Positions 23,838 through 36,800 are shown, counted from the stretch's first letter. The stretch: DNA of 64,000 bases from Thermothielavioides terrestris NRRL 8126 (GCF_000226115.1 NC_016458.1:4560001-4624000), one strand, 5' to 3'. Notes: generated from the sequence alone by a model not told the origin. Program-made: numbers and translations.

Positions 23838-24162
23838 GATATGGCGTTGTGTGAACGGCTGGGTAGCGTTGTGTGGCATTTCGATACCAATTTCTTTTTT
23901 CTCTCCTCTCTCCTTGCCGGTAAAGTAAACACATGAATAATGATCATCGGATTGTGAGTGGCGAGACATATAGTAGTGACATGTCCTTGTCCCCGGCCGT
24001 CGTGTTGCGTGGTAGCTGTTAAGTGCCTCGGGATGTCGAAAACCAGGGAAGCAGCGTGCTGACCTAAGTTTGCAGCGCAACTGTCCAAGACCGGCGGTAA
24101 TCTACCCTGCCGACGACCTTTGCCGCCGGTGGTGGGCTGGTCGGAGGGCGTTTTCAGGGGCC
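23838..24162. other. convergent intergenic spacer
   Basis: This 325 bp lies between the 3' ends of the aldehyde dehydrogenase and the DUF5519 gene. It presumably holds both 3' untranslated regions. No other feature is seen. Confidence 0.5.
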
Positions 24163-25167
24163 CTAAGGGCGAACAATCTCCTTGCCTCCGCTCACGAACC
24201 GGCACCCGGCGATGATCAGCCCCTTCCAGACCTCGAACTCGTCATCATCCCGCGGCGCGTACAGCATAACATAGCTCCACGGCATCAAATTGCCCACCCC
24301 GCTGAGGCGATGCCTCTCGGCCCTGCACAATCGCATATCAGTTCTTGCCCCTTGCCGGCCTGCCGCATCCACCACAGCGTCGCAACGACAATGCAAACAA
24401 AAGATTACTCGACAGAGCAGACAGGAGACAGTCCAAACTTACCAGCCCTTCCTTATCGCCTCCTCGGCATCCACCAGGCTCAGCGTGACATGCGAGCTGC
24501 CCTCGCCGTGGACGTGCGTGATCTCGCCGCGGGCGGCGCCCATGAACGGCGCCACGTCCGCGTCCTCACGCAGGAAGACGGCCGGGTCGCCGCCCTCCAG
24601 CCGCGACGGCCGCTCCTCCAGCACGGCCGCGTTCCGCTCCAGCACCGCCTGCAGGAACCCGCGCATGCGCTCCACCATGGCCCCCGTCGCCTGCATGCTC
24701 ACCTGCCGCTGCGGCGCCACGAAGCTGGGCACCTCGGGCCGCTCGCCGCGGCGCACCGGCAACGACGACGGGCCCTCCCCATCCTTCATACCGCCACCGC
24801 CCGCCGCCGCAGCCAAGAAACTGGTGTCACCGCAGGGCTCGTACCGGCGGCGCACCTCCTCGCGCTGGTAGGGCAGCGCGGCGGCCGGCGGCACCGCCCG
24901 CACGTCGCTGCGCGCCACCAGGCGCGCCAGCGCCTGCGTCAGGTAGCCCAGCAGGTTGTGCGGCATGCCGCCCTTGCCGAGGGCCAGGAAGGCGCGGTAG
25001 TCGCGGTACCAGCGCGGGAGGTACGCGAGGAGCAGGATGGCCGGCAGCGGGGTGGCCAGGGCGACGAGTTGGCTTGTTGGGCTGGTTGGGCGCATTGGAG
25101 TGGGCAGGTGTCGGGTCAGAGGGGTTAGGTGGGTGGTGACGGTTGTGAGGAGGTTGTTTAGACTCAT
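24163..25167 (-). CDS. DUF5519 (luciferase-like) family protein
   Basis: Two exons, 25167-24443 and 24322-24163, encode 294 aa. The intron (GTAAGT donor, gtgcag acceptor) restores RKGW-AERHRLSG. The ATG at 25167 begins MSLNNLLTTVTTHLTPLT. A hydrophobic segment (LVALATPLPAILLLAYLP) near residues 37-54 is probably a membrane anchor. The C-terminal half carries the family pattern: HVHGEGSSHVTLSLVDAEEAIRKGW and then LSGVGNLMPWSYVMLYAPRDDDE, ending with CRFVSGG. This matches fungal DUF5519 proteins, some annotated as luciferase-domain although no luciferase activity is known for them. Function is unknown. A further in-frame upstream extension lacks an ATG and is unlikely to be coding. Confidence 0.82.
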
Positions 25168-26003
25168 TGTTGCGGGTGATGAGAGGGAGGTGTTGTTTGT
25201 TGTGGGTTTGTTGTTGGTGTTGTTGGTTATTGCCCAGAAGAGGAAGAACCGGAGTTGAGGTGGGGGATGCCGAACGGTCGGCGTGGGTGAATTGCTTGTT
25301 GGACTGAACTGCCCGCTCGAGCTGTGTGTTGCGCTGGGAGACAAAAAGAGACGCAATTGGAGAGAGCAATTCAAACCACCGAGCGTGGTGGTTGAAGCTG
25401 GATATAAGAGTACGGTTTTGGGAAGGAACTAGTTAGGGCTGACGGTTCTAAATCAGGCCACTTGCGCTGCGGTTGCGACGAAGGATGCCGGAAGTAAGAG
25501 CGAGTGTCAGAACGGAGTTAAGTGCGCCAGTAAGAGCGAGTTGCTTAGTGGCGATGACGTAGTTGTTTGTCCAGTACACGAGGTAAAAGGAAAAGGCGGA
25601 TGTCGGAGCCGGGCTGGTTCTTCCTCGCTGTGTCCGAGTTATTTCCTCCGTGTCCGCCTTATGTCTCTCCATCTCTCCGTGTCCGACCGGAGCAGTTTCT
25701 TGCAGCTCGGAGCTCCGAAGAAAATGGCAGCAACACGTAAGTGAATGACATGGTGAAATGCCAACGGGCTCGGTGTTTAAGATACCTGACCTACCAAGCG
25801 ACAGAACAGAACCGAGGTATCAGACTACCTCAGACAGCCCACCCCAGTCTATCGTCACCGTCTATGACGCTGACGGCCGCGCCTGCGACCCTCAAAAGAA
25901 TCAATCACTACCTGGATAAAATACACACAGCTCGAAGAAACCACCCATCCATCTTCTTCCCCCCGTCATATTAGGGCCGCTCACTATTTAACTCTTATTA
26001 ACT
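25168..26003. other. intergenic spacer
   Basis: This lies upstream of the DUF5519 gene and downstream of the minus-strand protease. A Gly/Val-coding shadow frame exists at 25037-25258, but no gene is supported. Confidence 0.5.
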
Positions 26004-27561
26004 TCAGAGCGGCTTCGGCGCAAACCCCAGCTTCGGCCCGTCGAAGTCGAAGACGGTAAACTGCGCCTTGAGGAAGATGTCGCCGTAGATGGCGAAGGGC
26101 ACGCCCTGCATGGTCTGGATGCCGCCGAAGCACGACGTGGCCGTCTCGAACGAGTCGGTGTCGGCCGGCGCGTACTTGATCAGCTCGCCCGGCACGACGG
26201 CCCGGTAGGTGCCGATGTGCAGGGTCAGGGCCGGCAGCGCGGCGTTGCACGGGAACACCCACCCGCCGTTCTGCGTGTTGTTCTGCGCGCCGGCCACGCG
26301 CGCGTAGTAGGCCTCGGCGATGGCGGCCGGCAGGATCATGAGCGTCGTGCCCGTGTCGGCGATGGCCGTGTGCGGCAGGGAGACGGCCACGCCGGGCGCC
26401 GCGGTCGAGTTGCTGCCGCCCGTGCTGTTGGCGGCCGGGAGCGAGAAGCCCGAGGCTTCGAACTGCCAGAAGCCGTTGCTGCTGTCGACGTCGACGAAGG
26501 AAAGGTCGCCCGTGAACTCGGTGGGGTCGATGAAGCCGAAGTTGTAGTTGCCGGCTGTCGGGGATTGTCAGTTCAAGGAAAAGGAAGAAAACAAAGAAAA
26601 GCAATGAGAGCAGACGAAGATGAAGGAAGACGGAGGGTCGCTTACGCTTGCCCTTCTTGAGGTTCGCAGTAAACAGCGGCAGCTCCAGGGAATCCAGTGC
26701 GTTGGAGATAAAGGTTTTCTGCTTGGTCGGGCGGACCTGGTTGATCGAGTCGAAGGCCAGGCCGAGCAGACCCGAGGACGCGGTGTCCCGCGTGAAGGAG
26801 TCGGAGACGGTCGTGGCGGACTCGATCGCTTGCTTGGAGACGGTGATACCGCCGACGCTGACGGTGTCGAGGAACACATTGCCGGCCGAGCTGCTGCCGT
26901 CTCCGTACGTGATGGACCACGTGTGGTTGTCGAGCCGCTGGGCGGTCGTGCTGCTCTCGATGTCGTAGAGCTTCTGGCCGTTCTGCTGGTTGCTCGGCGT
27001 CTGGCTGCTGAACACCCACAAGTCGGACGAGCCGGTGTCGAAGTTGAGCATCAACGTCTGGGGCGGCGTGCCGATCTGGACGGGCTCCAGATACTCCACG
27101 TCGAAGAGCTGCGGCGTGGCAGAGACCTCGCCTAGGCGGAGTGTTAGAAGCTGCAGACGACAACCGGGCGGGCATCAGAAACACATGGGTGCACCTTGGT
27201 CATCTGTCTGGTTCGCGAACGGCGGCCCGGCGTTGCCGGATCCACCGCCCGTAGACCCGCTGCCGGGGATCTTCTCCGTCAGAAAGTCACCGAGGCCCAG
27301 CTCCGTGAGGATGGTCTGGAGCACGTCTGCCAGGTCCGAGGGCAGCTCGATGTTGAACTTGTTGTAGACCTTGGCGAGAGCCCTGGGGCCCTTGCCGTGC
27401 TGTCTGAAGTTGGCATTGTGAATCTGCGACACCTTGAACCTGGTGCCCCCGGTCCGCCGGGGCTTGATGTCGGAGGGATGGACTCGGACGACCCGTGGCG
27501 CGCCAGCGACCAAGGTCGAGGCCACGAGCGAAGTAGCAAAGGCAAGAAGAGCGAACTTCAT
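26004..27561 (-). CDS. secreted pepsin-family aspartic protease (aspergillopepsin/penicillopepsin type)
   Basis: Three exons, 27561-27195, 27131-26646 and 26554-26004, encode 467 aa. Junctions read [12 protein letters not shown] and [14 protein letters not shown], both phase 1. A signal peptide is clear ([20 protein letters not shown]). A propeptide of roughly 100 residues ending in a Gly/Ser-rich linker follows. Catalytic aspartates are D154 in DTGSSDLW and D351 in DTGTTLMI. The flap region [11 protein letters not shown] and the disulphide pair near CNAALP and SCFGG are present. It is an A1-family acid endopeptidase that should be exported and self-activated at low pH. The single-gene context, with no cluster, is usual for such proteases. 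Homologues include aspergillopepsin A and endothiapepsin; the exact orthologue is not decided. Confidence 0.92.
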
Positions 27562-29423
27562 GGTGGAATTGCACCGCAGAAAATCAAGGTTCGTAATGAG
27601 AGAAACTGGCAGCAAAAAAGAGTGAAATCGGTGAACGGCTGGCTTAAAGAACGAGAGACTGCAGGGACACCGCCCTGAGCAGAGCAGCACCTCAGTGAAA
27701 GACGAGAAATATGTTGCAGCAGGAAGATGGGAGCGATGGCATTGGAATTGATATTGAAAGAGGAGGACAAGCCACCGAGGCCGCCAGCAGGCCGCCAGCC
27801 GATTTCATGCCATTCATTACTTTCGCATTTCATTGATGCGTTCGAGTCAGGGGCCACAATGGATCCTGCCTGCTCCGTGCCACTAGTCAGGGGGCCCTGC
27901 ATCTTGCCGATCGGGTGGGTTCTGCCATCGCATGCCGTCTGAATTCCATCTGGGTCTGGCGGGGTTGTGCCGCCGAGCCTTCTTCAGACGTGAGCTTGGC
28001 ATAGGTAAATAACATTATGGGACAGGCCGTTCTGCGAGCTGACACGACCGCGTGCGCTCGGGAGGACCAGCCGGGGCGCGGGAGAGGCGGGAGAGGCGCC
28101 AAGCTGGCTGGGATGAAACAGGGCGGCTTGCAACGATCATCAAGCGTTCGAAACGGCCTTTGTGGAGCGTGGCAGGCTGTGCAAGGCCATCGCAATTTCA
28201 CCCGCCCTTTGTGCTCCGGCGGACCCCTGATTCCAGGTTCGTGCGGTACGGAAGCAAAACCCAACAAAGGCGAATTTACACTACTCTGAGGAACTACCTA
28301 ACCAAGCACAGTATTCCGTAGTTAATTGCCTGACGTGGTTGCAGTACGAATTACTTGTAAATAGAGACTCCTTTTGTGCGTAAGACTGGGAGTTTGTCAC
28401 GGCAGCAAGCACCACGGGAACATTTGCTTTGGCATGCTTTTGCTGTTTAAGAAAGGGACGGGATCTGTGGGGCGAACAGTTGAAGCGTTTTGTTCAAAGG
28501 GCGCTTGTTGTGTTCATGAGCCAGCCACAGCGCCAGCAGCTCGTCAACTTGAAACAACCAGGTTCTGCTGGCCAAGCTCAGCTGTGGGCCAATCAATGGG
28601 TTCGGTCGATTTCCTGGCTTGGCAGGACCGACCTTTTTCTGGTTCCTGCGCACCCACATGGACCCCTTGAACCAGGTTGACCAAACCAGCCAATCTTATC
28701 CATCGAACCACGAACCATGCACTGATGCGGTGAAAGTCGGTCCGCGCCCGATGGCGGTTTCGGCTCCGGGGTCATCGGGCTGGGATCGGAGACTACCGGC
28801 TTGAAGCCTGCCAAGCTGAACCCGCTGATGGCCAGCGAGCACGGATGACGGAATAGGCTTCCTGATGGCTGCGCTCCACAAACATACGGATGACACGATT
28901 ACACCTGTTGACTTACTGTTACCTACCGACCTACTACACGGCATGCACGACTGAATAAGGCTGTTCATTGCGCAGCACAGCTGCCTAGTTAGCAGCTGTC
29001 CTCCGTCCAACCCAGCAGCGCTTTAAACTTACACAATATGTCAGCAATGCGGGATTGGCCGGCTCAGCCCCGAGCTTTCGCTGGGCAGCTGGCCGGTTCT
29101 TCGAGTTCTGGTGCTGCCGCGTAAGCAGGCGGCGCCCGTGTCGCGGCGACAGCTTGCCTCTTTGGACTGTCGACTGACGGCTTAAACCTGTGTCTTCTCC
29201 GCCTTCCAAGGGTTTCCAGGAATGCCTTTCCCTGTTGTTTCTAAAACAGCGCTCCTGTTCTTTTGAGCCGTGTTTCCTATTTCAAACCGGGTTTCGGCTG
29301 CCCGCATACCGCTCTTTCTCACCACGCTCTCAGCAAACCGACGCCAGCGACGGAGCAGCAGAGACCACCTGACCAAGTGCATACTAGCAGCACGAAGAGC
29401 AAACACCCGCAAACGACGCAACA
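27562..29423. other. intergenic, divergent promoters
   Basis: This 1.86 kb separates the minus-strand protease from the plus-strand WLM gene. One copy of GTATTCCGTA lies at 28311-28320. Short open frames have no recognisable domain. No gene is supported. Confidence 0.45.
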
Positions 29424-30701
29424 ATGTCGTGGGAACGAGAACTCAACCCCCTCATACATTCCTACACACACCTCAGCCATTTCCCCCGTGAGCAGGAGGC
29501 CCTGCATCTTCTGAAGAGGCTCGCGTCCCTCGTCAAGCCTCTGATGAGAGCCCGCAACTGGACGGTGGGCACACTCGCCGAGATGTATCCAGAGGACGAC
29601 CCCGGCCTGCTCGGCCTGAATATCAACAAAGGCGAGCAGATACTGGTGCGCCTCCGAGAATCCTCCGACCGCTACCAGTTCCGTCCCTTTGAGAGGCTAG
29701 TCAACACCATGCTGCACGAGCTGACGCACATCGTCTTCAGTGGGCATGACCAATGGTTCCATGCTTTTTTGGACCAGTTGCACGAGGAGCTCGACGGCCT
29801 GATGGCGAAGGGCTACACCGGCGAAGGCTTTCTCGGCAGGGGCCAGCGCCTGGGCGGTCGCGATATCCCGTACCACGAGGCCCTCCGTTTGGCCCGCGCC
29901 GAGGCTGCGAGCCGCCGAGCGGACCTGGGGTTCGGGGGCCGCATGCTTGGCGGCGTCGCGCCGCGGCCTGGTCAGGACCTGCGCAGCGCCATCCTCGAGT
30001 CCGTCGAGCGGCGGCGGGCCGGGAGCGAGCTTGGCTGCGCTAATAACAACCGTGCGGACCGCGAGCTCCAAGCGATCTCGCAGACGTGGCTAAGGAACGG
30101 CTTCCGCACAAAGGCTGAAGAGGACGCGGCGAACGAAGCGGCCATGGCGCAGGCGCTGTGGGAGCTTGTCCACGAAGAGAAGAAGCGCAAGTATGATGAC
30201 CTCTATGATTCCCCGCCCGCCAGGCCGAACCCGCTTAGCTACGGCGGCGGCGGCTTCCTCGAGGACCGCTTCCGTGGCCGGGATGCTGACTTCATCAGGA
30301 ATGCCGAACGCCCGACGCCGCCTAGGCCGGTGTCTCCTGAGCTGCGAAGCTACTGGGCTTGTAACCTCTGCACACTGCATAATCCGATCCACGCGGCTAC
30401 TTGTGGCGCCTGCGGAAACTGGCGCCCGAGGGACCTAAGGTAAGAGTAGCGACGAAGTCGTTGTCTCTCTTGCTTGACTTGAACCTAACTTCGCGGATGC
30501 AGAGAGAGAGAGGTAATAGACCTTACCGAGAGCCCCCCAAAAAAGAACAAGCCGAAACCTGGACCCTCGTGGAGGAAACCAGCTCTGCCAACCCCAGCTC
30601 CGCCACGGCCGACGACCTGGCGGTGTTCATTCTGCAGCACCGAAATGGAGAGCCAATGGTGGACCTGCTCGCTGTGCGGCAAGATGAAGGAGAGCTCATG
30701 A
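29424..30701 (+). CDS. WLM-domain metalloprotease, Wss1-like, with SUMO-interacting motif and two zinc fingers
   Basis: Two exons, 29424-30439 and 30503-30701, encode 404 aa. The donor is GTAAGA, the acceptor gatgcag, and the junction is DLR-EREVIDLT. The WLM zinc-metallopeptidase site is HELTH (98-102) with a third His at 108 (SGHD), in an N-terminal domain of about 210 residues. A RanBP2-type zinc finger follows (YWACNLCTLHNP ... CGACGNW, about 308-334). The small second exon adds a SUMO-interacting motif VIDLT (343-347), a basic/Pro linker, and a second finger (WRCSFC ... WWTCSLC) at the C-terminus. Yeast Wss1 cleaves proteins crosslinked to DNA and is recruited by SUMO and Cdc48. The same role is inferred here, in the nucleus. 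If the intron is missed, the model stops after DLR and loses the motif and second finger. Confidence 0.9.
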
Positions 30702-31376
30702 TCGACGAGGGTAGATGAGCCACATGACTTGCGTGCTATGATTAGGTAGGTTCAAAACAGTCGGGGCTTTTTCCACACCAGATGACCTGCTTGCTGCGCA
30801 TACGTCATTGGGTTGTGTTCGCTTTTTTCCCCCTGAATGTGATCAACAGGTTGCCTTCCTGGACAGTTAATGACCTCAATGGATGTAAAATTCAAGTTAA
30901 TTACATATTTAGTGTACTCCGTACTCAACCCCAACCCTCTTGTAGCTCCAGCAACCAGAATACTCTTGCAATAACTCACCCCACTGACGCGCCGAATCGA
31001 AACAACGCGTCTGTTTAATAAAGTAGGTAGCGATACGCAAGTTGCATGCTGGCAAGCCAACAACTCAGCCATCGCCGTGTCGTTGCTCAGACACCGGGCA
31101 GAAATATTTCCACTCTGCATATGATCTTTCTTGTCTCGGCACCTGCAGAGTTTGATCGCCTCTTACGCTTTCACAACCGTGCCTTTCATTTGTCCCGTCG
31201 CCATCCTTGAATTGCCCCGCCTCCGCTTACTTCAACCTGATCCTTTCTCCTCCTACCTACTACCGACTACGACCTACGGAAACCTGCTTTGCCGAACTTA
31301 CGGACCATCAAATATTACACAGTATCGATCAGTAATACAGCCGACAAAACGATAATACTACCTACTTGCGGTCACA
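30702..31376. other. intergenic spacer
   Basis: No gene is seen. A variant of the dispersed motif (GTACTCCGTAC) lies near 30914-30924. The last part is probably the leader of the next gene. Confidence 0.45.
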
Positions 31377-32486
31377 ATGCTGCGCCGTCCTCCCACCGTC
31401 CTCTCCCTCACCCCCGAGGACATCGCCGACTACGAAGACCGTGCTATCGAGCGCGCCCGTGCCGCCGAGCATGAGGCGAGGCAACAAGCTGCCCAGGGCG
31501 CGGCCCGCGTCCGTCGTGAGGAGTTCTCCGCCGCCGCCGCCGCGCGCAGGGCCGCGATGGCCACGACAACCCCCATCACAGCAGCTGGTGGTGCGGGTGC
31601 GGGTGCGGGGGGCAACCATGTGGGCGGCAGCTTTGCGGGAAGGAGGAGGGTCATGAGCAGCCCGCCGGAACACCGGTTCAGTGACGATGACGACGACGCG
31701 GGGCAGCACGAGGAGGAAGAAGAAGAAGAGAGCGACGAGGAGGTAGAGACGTCGTACTACGCGCGAGCCCAGGCCCAAGCCGCGCGGGTGACCAGCTTCG
31801 GACGCGGGCCTCTCCCCGTGGGCGAACAGCACTACTACCAACCGCATAACAACTATGGCGGCGCAGCGGAGGAGCAAGAGGCAGCAGAAGAAGAAGAAGC
31901 GGCCGGGCTCGGCTCCGGTGACGACATGGACATCGACACAGCGGCCACGAGCGACCCGTTCCACCGGCCCCAACAACAACAACAACAACAACCACAACAC
32001 CGACTATCCCCTCCGCGCCACCAGTACACCAACAACACCACCAACCCCACCAGCAACCCGCCCCCGATCAGCAGCAACACCAGCACGCTGCCCGCCAGCC
32101 AAGCCACCACCGCGATCGCCGAGACACCTCCCAACAACCCCGCACGCGAGGCCCGCTCGCACAGCCAGCACCCGCCGCCGGTGCACCAGCGCCGCACGCG
32201 GGAGCGTACAGCCGAGCTGCCGCAGCCGCCGCCACCACCCACCACATCAACATCAACATCAACATCGGTGCCGGCGCGGGAGACGCGGTTGCGCGGCCAG
32301 CACGCACACGGGGGGAGCTCGCGCGCGGTGTCGGCTTCTGCTGCTGCGGGAGGCGGGACACGAACTGCTTCTGCTGCTGCTGCTGCTGCTGCTCCTGCGG
32401 TCACGCCCGAGGCGAGGGTGCAGCGGAGCCGGGACGAGCGGATTGGGGTGGCTGCGCCGCGGCGGGGGCGGGGGCATCAGGTCTAG
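31377..32486 (+). CDS. low-complexity hypothetical protein
   Basis: A single exon encodes 369 aa, with an ATG at 31377 in the context CACAATG. The N-terminus (LSLTPEDIADYEDRAIERAR, then an Ala/Arg/Glu helix) is the only segment that looks folded. A block with DDDDDAGQHEEEEEEE marks an acidic region near residues 103-122. The rest is rich in Gln, Asn, Pro, Ser, Thr and Ala with homopolymer runs (QQQQQQQQ, AAAAAAAA) and is probably disordered. No domain is recognised. The frame stays open for 1.1 kb and ends cleanly, but GC-rich low-complexity DNA can produce that by chance. The true gene could also be shorter or spliced. Confidence 0.55.
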   Translation: MLRRPPTVLSLTPEDIADYEDRAIERARAAEHEARQQAAQGAARVRREEFSAAAAARRAAMATTTPITAAGGAGAGAGGNHVGGSFAGRRRVMSSPPEHRFSDDDDDAGQHEEEEEEESDEEVETSYYARAQAQAARVTSFGRGPLPVGEQHYYQPHNNYGGAAEEQEAAEEEEAAGLGSGDDMDIDTAATSDPFHRPQQQQQQQPQHRLSPPRHQYTNNTTNPTSNPPPISSNTSTLPASQATTAIAETPPNNPAREARSHSQHPPPVHQRRTRERTAELPQPPPPPTTSTSTSTSVPARETRLRGQHAHGGSSRAVSASAAAGGGTRTASAAAAAAAPAVTPEARVQRSRDERIGVAAPRRGRGHQV

Positions 32487-33866
32487 TTCTAGTTTTTTGG
32501 GCCATTTCTTCCCTTTTCTTTCATTATTGTGTATGTATGGCTTGGGGAGGGATCAATGTGTGTGAATGATCTGGGAGTCTGATCTTGGAGTTGGGTTTGA
32601 GGAAAAGAAAAGATCAGATCTGGGCTGATTCTTTCAAGATGCATGCATTCGCTGGACTGCCATATAGGGCTGGCTGGATGGTATCGGACTTTCGGGACAT
32701 CGCGGCAGGTTGTCTACGCACCGCATTATGGTTGCAGAGCCAAGCAGGGAACATTATGGAGACGAGAGAAGCTGCTGGGTAAATAGAGGTAGTTACGACA
32801 GGAAATCGGCCCTGAAGATACCAGCTACTAAATAGACACAAACTACCTAATGTCTACTCAACCACGGAGGCAATGCCACAAGCACACGCATCACACACGC
32901 GCATCGGACGGATGGTTGAACTTTGTACACTACACTATCTGCCCACACCGGGTATCATTCCCTGTCAGAACGCAACTATAAGAACTGCCTCGACCTCATC
33001 GGGGAGACGCAGCCCGGGTCTGCCAACCTCAAGCAATCAGCAACCACCGACCTAACCACCGACTCACTCACTGACCGCCCATCCCATCCACCACCCCAAA
33101 TCTGACCACCCCCGGCCCGCACATAGGTACACGCCCCTTATCCTCCTCATCCCACTGCATCCTGCTACCCGCCTCAAAAGCCGGACCGGCCCGGCCCCGA
33201 TCCCGGTCCCGGTTGCAAGCGGCCCTTCTCCGGATGCGAAGTGTATTACAACAAGAGAGAGAGGAAGAGAGAGAAAAAAAAAAAAAAGGCACGATGCCGA
33301 AGCCAAACCCCCTTCCGTGGTTTTTACCTTTTTACCCTGACACCGTGGAAACCTCATAACCACCCCTCGCCAAAGGGAAAAGAAAAGAGAGCAAGATAAA
33401 AGAAAACAGACCGAACGCCTTGCTGTGGAGATGCATGCACGCCATGCCATGCAAACGGACCCGACGGAAAGCGGAAGCCAGCCAAGGCCCCACCCAAGTC
33501 CCAAGTCCAATCCCAAGCCCCAAGACCCGTTTCCCCCTCCATCATCAATCTTGAATGTCCTTCCCCTGCACGACTGGTGTGCCGTGAATGTTCTCCACCC
33601 CCGCCATGTGGAGTGTGCATCGCCACCAAAGACATCCTGCGCTGCATGGGAGAGCCGCACGAGAGTTTACCAACTGTTCCTTACCCAAGCCGAAAATCCA
33701 TCGCGCCGACCTGGAAGCAAAAAAGAAGAAAAAGAAAAAAACCTCAGCTGCCGTCCGAGGTGCTGTCGTCCGGCGGCAAGAGAACAATTTTGGGTCCGTC
33801 CTTGAACCGCACCCTGCGGCGGCGGACGCGAGTAGAGACGGCACCCTCATACGCCGCGCGGGCTCC
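32487..33866. other. intergenic spacer
   Basis: This 1.4 kb lies between convergent genes. A poly-A/GA tract sits at about 33250-33290 and other purine-rich runs near 33370-33410 and 33715-33740. Nothing coding is recognised. Confidence 0.45.
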
Positions 33867-36800
33867 TCACCGCGGCGGCGACATCTGCGGCGGCGACGCC
33901 TGCGACGACGACGACGACTTCACCTTGAGCTTGATCAGCTTCTTAGGCCGCTCAACCGCCGCCGGTGCCGCCGCCTCGGCCACATTCGCAGACAGACTGC
34001 TCAGCGGTGGCTGGGTCGCCGCTGGCGCGGGCGGCGGGTGATAATGGGGCGCGGACGAGGGCAGCGGCTTGCGCTTCTTGAGGGGCGACGGCGTCCCGTT
34101 CCCGTTGAGCCCCGAGGACTGCCGCGCGTCCGCCACAGGCGGCCACTCCGGGCGGACGGCGGCGGCGACTTGCGCAGGCGTTTCGGTGTACCCGGGCAGG
34201 GGGGTGCGCTTGGCGAGTGCCGGGGTCGCGACGATGGTGGATGAGACTGCGGGAGCGGCATTCTCGGCGCGAATTTTGTCCAGAATGCGGCTCGGCAGTT
34301 TATCCCAAGCTTTGAATGGGACAGTGACCAGCTTTCGCGGACGGCCATTGACGCCGTGTTCCACTCTGGCAACCTTCTTGGGGCGGTCGACACCTTCGCC
34401 TTCGTCGCTCTTGCGCTTCTTAGGGGCCTTGGGGCGCTTCTCTGCCGCCTTCGCTGCGCCATTCAGCTGCTGGTCGTTTGGCCCGGCAGGCGGGTGTGGA
34501 GACGCTGTCGGGGGCATGGACGACCGGGCCCAAGGCTGGACTGAGATGGAGTCTGAAGGGGCCACGGCAGATGTCGCGGGCGGCGCGGGCGGTGCGGGTA
34601 ACGCGGGCAGCGCAGCTGGCGCGGCTGGCGCGGCTGGCGCGGCTGGCACGGCGGGCACGGCTGGCACGGCGGGCACGGCTGGCACAGGCGGCGCCGGCCG
34701 AGGCACCGTAACCGAGATCGAGTCCTTCCGAGCAGCCGGCGAAGGGGTCGGCGGGCCGTTAGTGGAATGGCCGCTGATGGAAGGCCCACTGAAGGACGGC
34801 TTGGAGCTGAGTTTGATCTTCTTCGTCTCCGGAGGCCTGGCCTCCCAGGTGGGAGGCGGCGGCGGCGGCGGCGGCGGCTGGTCCATTACGAGCTTATGCC
34901 GAGGAGCAGTGCGGTATCGAGTGGTGAACTTGATAATGCACTTCTTCCGCGCGGGCGATTTCTCTTCAGCAGCATAATCCCTAGTGCACTGCCAGACCTT
35001 TGGATAGTTGAAGGTCAAGAGAAGAGAGTCGTCCGCTTCGAACATGGCCGAGCACATGGCCAGCAGCTCGAACTTCTCCTTGACGGTGATCAGAGGCGAC
35101 TCCACAGCCTTCCACATGGCGGCTTGCAGCTCGGTGTTGCCTTTCAACTCCTCTTTGAGAGCGGCGAGCGCCTGCTGGATGCTCTGGTTCCGTGTGGCGT
35201 CGAGCTTTCTTTGCGAGATTTCGGCCTCGCCCAGCTCGACGACCAAGCCGCTGTCGTCAACGATTGCTTCCGGCTCTGGCTGAGCCGCTTTGTTTTCACC
35301 CAGGGCGATGGCCGCCATGCCTTTGCAGAAGATCTTGAACAGACGATCGCGGACGAAGGGTGAAGGATCGGTGCTCAAGCACGCGAGAAGCAGCTTCATG
35401 ATTGACGCCTTAGCAAGCAGCCCAAGCTCGACGAGGCAATCAAACGCCTTGATGCGGACGAAATCGGCATTGCCGTCTTGCAGGTACTGGACGAACTCGA
35501 TTGGATCGACGGCGATGACGCCGGCCTTCATCAGGCGCATCTTGCAGTTCAGGGCAGTCGTCGTCCAGATGTTCTGGTACGTCGACGTCCACTCGTCCAT
35601 GCGGCGGTATTTGTCGATTTCTTCGACGGCCTTTTCGAGAAACGCCTTCGGTTCAGTATCGTCGTCCTCGTCCATCCTGAGGTCCGACGACAGATCCCGC
35701 CCGCCGTCCTTCTTGTCCGGGATGATGGAGGTCGTGAGGGCATCGAGAAGCTTCGCGATGTAGAAATGGTCGGAATACTCGTTCTCGGTGTTGTCGTTGA
35801 AGAGGAGCAGCTCGAGGATGAAGTTGCGAGCCTGCCGCGAGCAGCGGCCGTTCTCCCTGGTGCGCGCAATGGCGGCCGGAATTGCACACTGCACAGCGTA
35901 CTGTGCCCTGTCGTGAAAATCGTTGGGCATAGGGGGGGAAGTGACGATGCCGTTCTTGCCGACCATCCGCTCGCAAAAGAAGTGCCGGAACATCAAGATG
36001 AGCTGGGCTTTGCCGATGTAGTTGAGAGCCGGGTCAGCCTGCTTCGGAAGGTCGTCGATGGCCATGGTGCGAATGCCGTGGTAGTAGCGGCGGTCCATCG
36101 CCGTCCGCGTCTCGATCGTAGAGGCAACACCGTGCCGCCTGCCTCGCCTGAAGAAGAGCATGGCATCTTGGTGAGCGACGACGTCCCTGTCCTGCTGCAG
36201 CTGGGCGAGGTACATGTAGCCCGGCATGTCGGTCACCATCTCGCAGAGCCACTCGAAGTTGCAGTCGAGCCGGATCCACTCATAGGACTCCTGGTCCATG
36301 CTGGCCTGCACCTTCTCGTCCCAATCTTGGAGGCCCCAATCTTCGATGTCCTTCGGAGTCATGAGCACGTCGCCTAGCATGTTAAAGTAGACAATGTCGT
36401 CCTCCTGGATATCGTGCTTGTCGGCAGCGTTGGTGGCGGCGGCAGCCGTAGCCTTCTTGGTGCGCTTCATTCGCTTGTACTTGGTGTTGTACGCGATCTG
36501 TAGCGTGGTCGACACCTTGTCCTTGTCCGTGATAGAGAGGTAATGCTCATAGGGAGTACCATCGGCTTCATGGACGCGGACGGTAAACGGACCGGTGAAG
36601 AGCTTGGGCACCGGGCCAGCCCACACTTCGTGGACCTCTTCCAGTAGCTCCTTCAAGAAGTCCTCCTTTGTAATGGGCTTCGGCGCCACGTCTTTCGTCT
36701 GCACCTGCGCGATGGAGATATCAACGTTAAGGTTCTTTTTGTTGAATCTCTGCTTGATGCGTAGCCTCGGGCAGCCGGCGCCGTGTACCCACTGGTCCCA

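Noticed and set aside
22338..24080. 580-codon open frame on the minus strand
   Set aside because: It is antisense to the aldehyde dehydrogenase, which has all catalytic motifs. The composition is His/Arg/Leu shadow.
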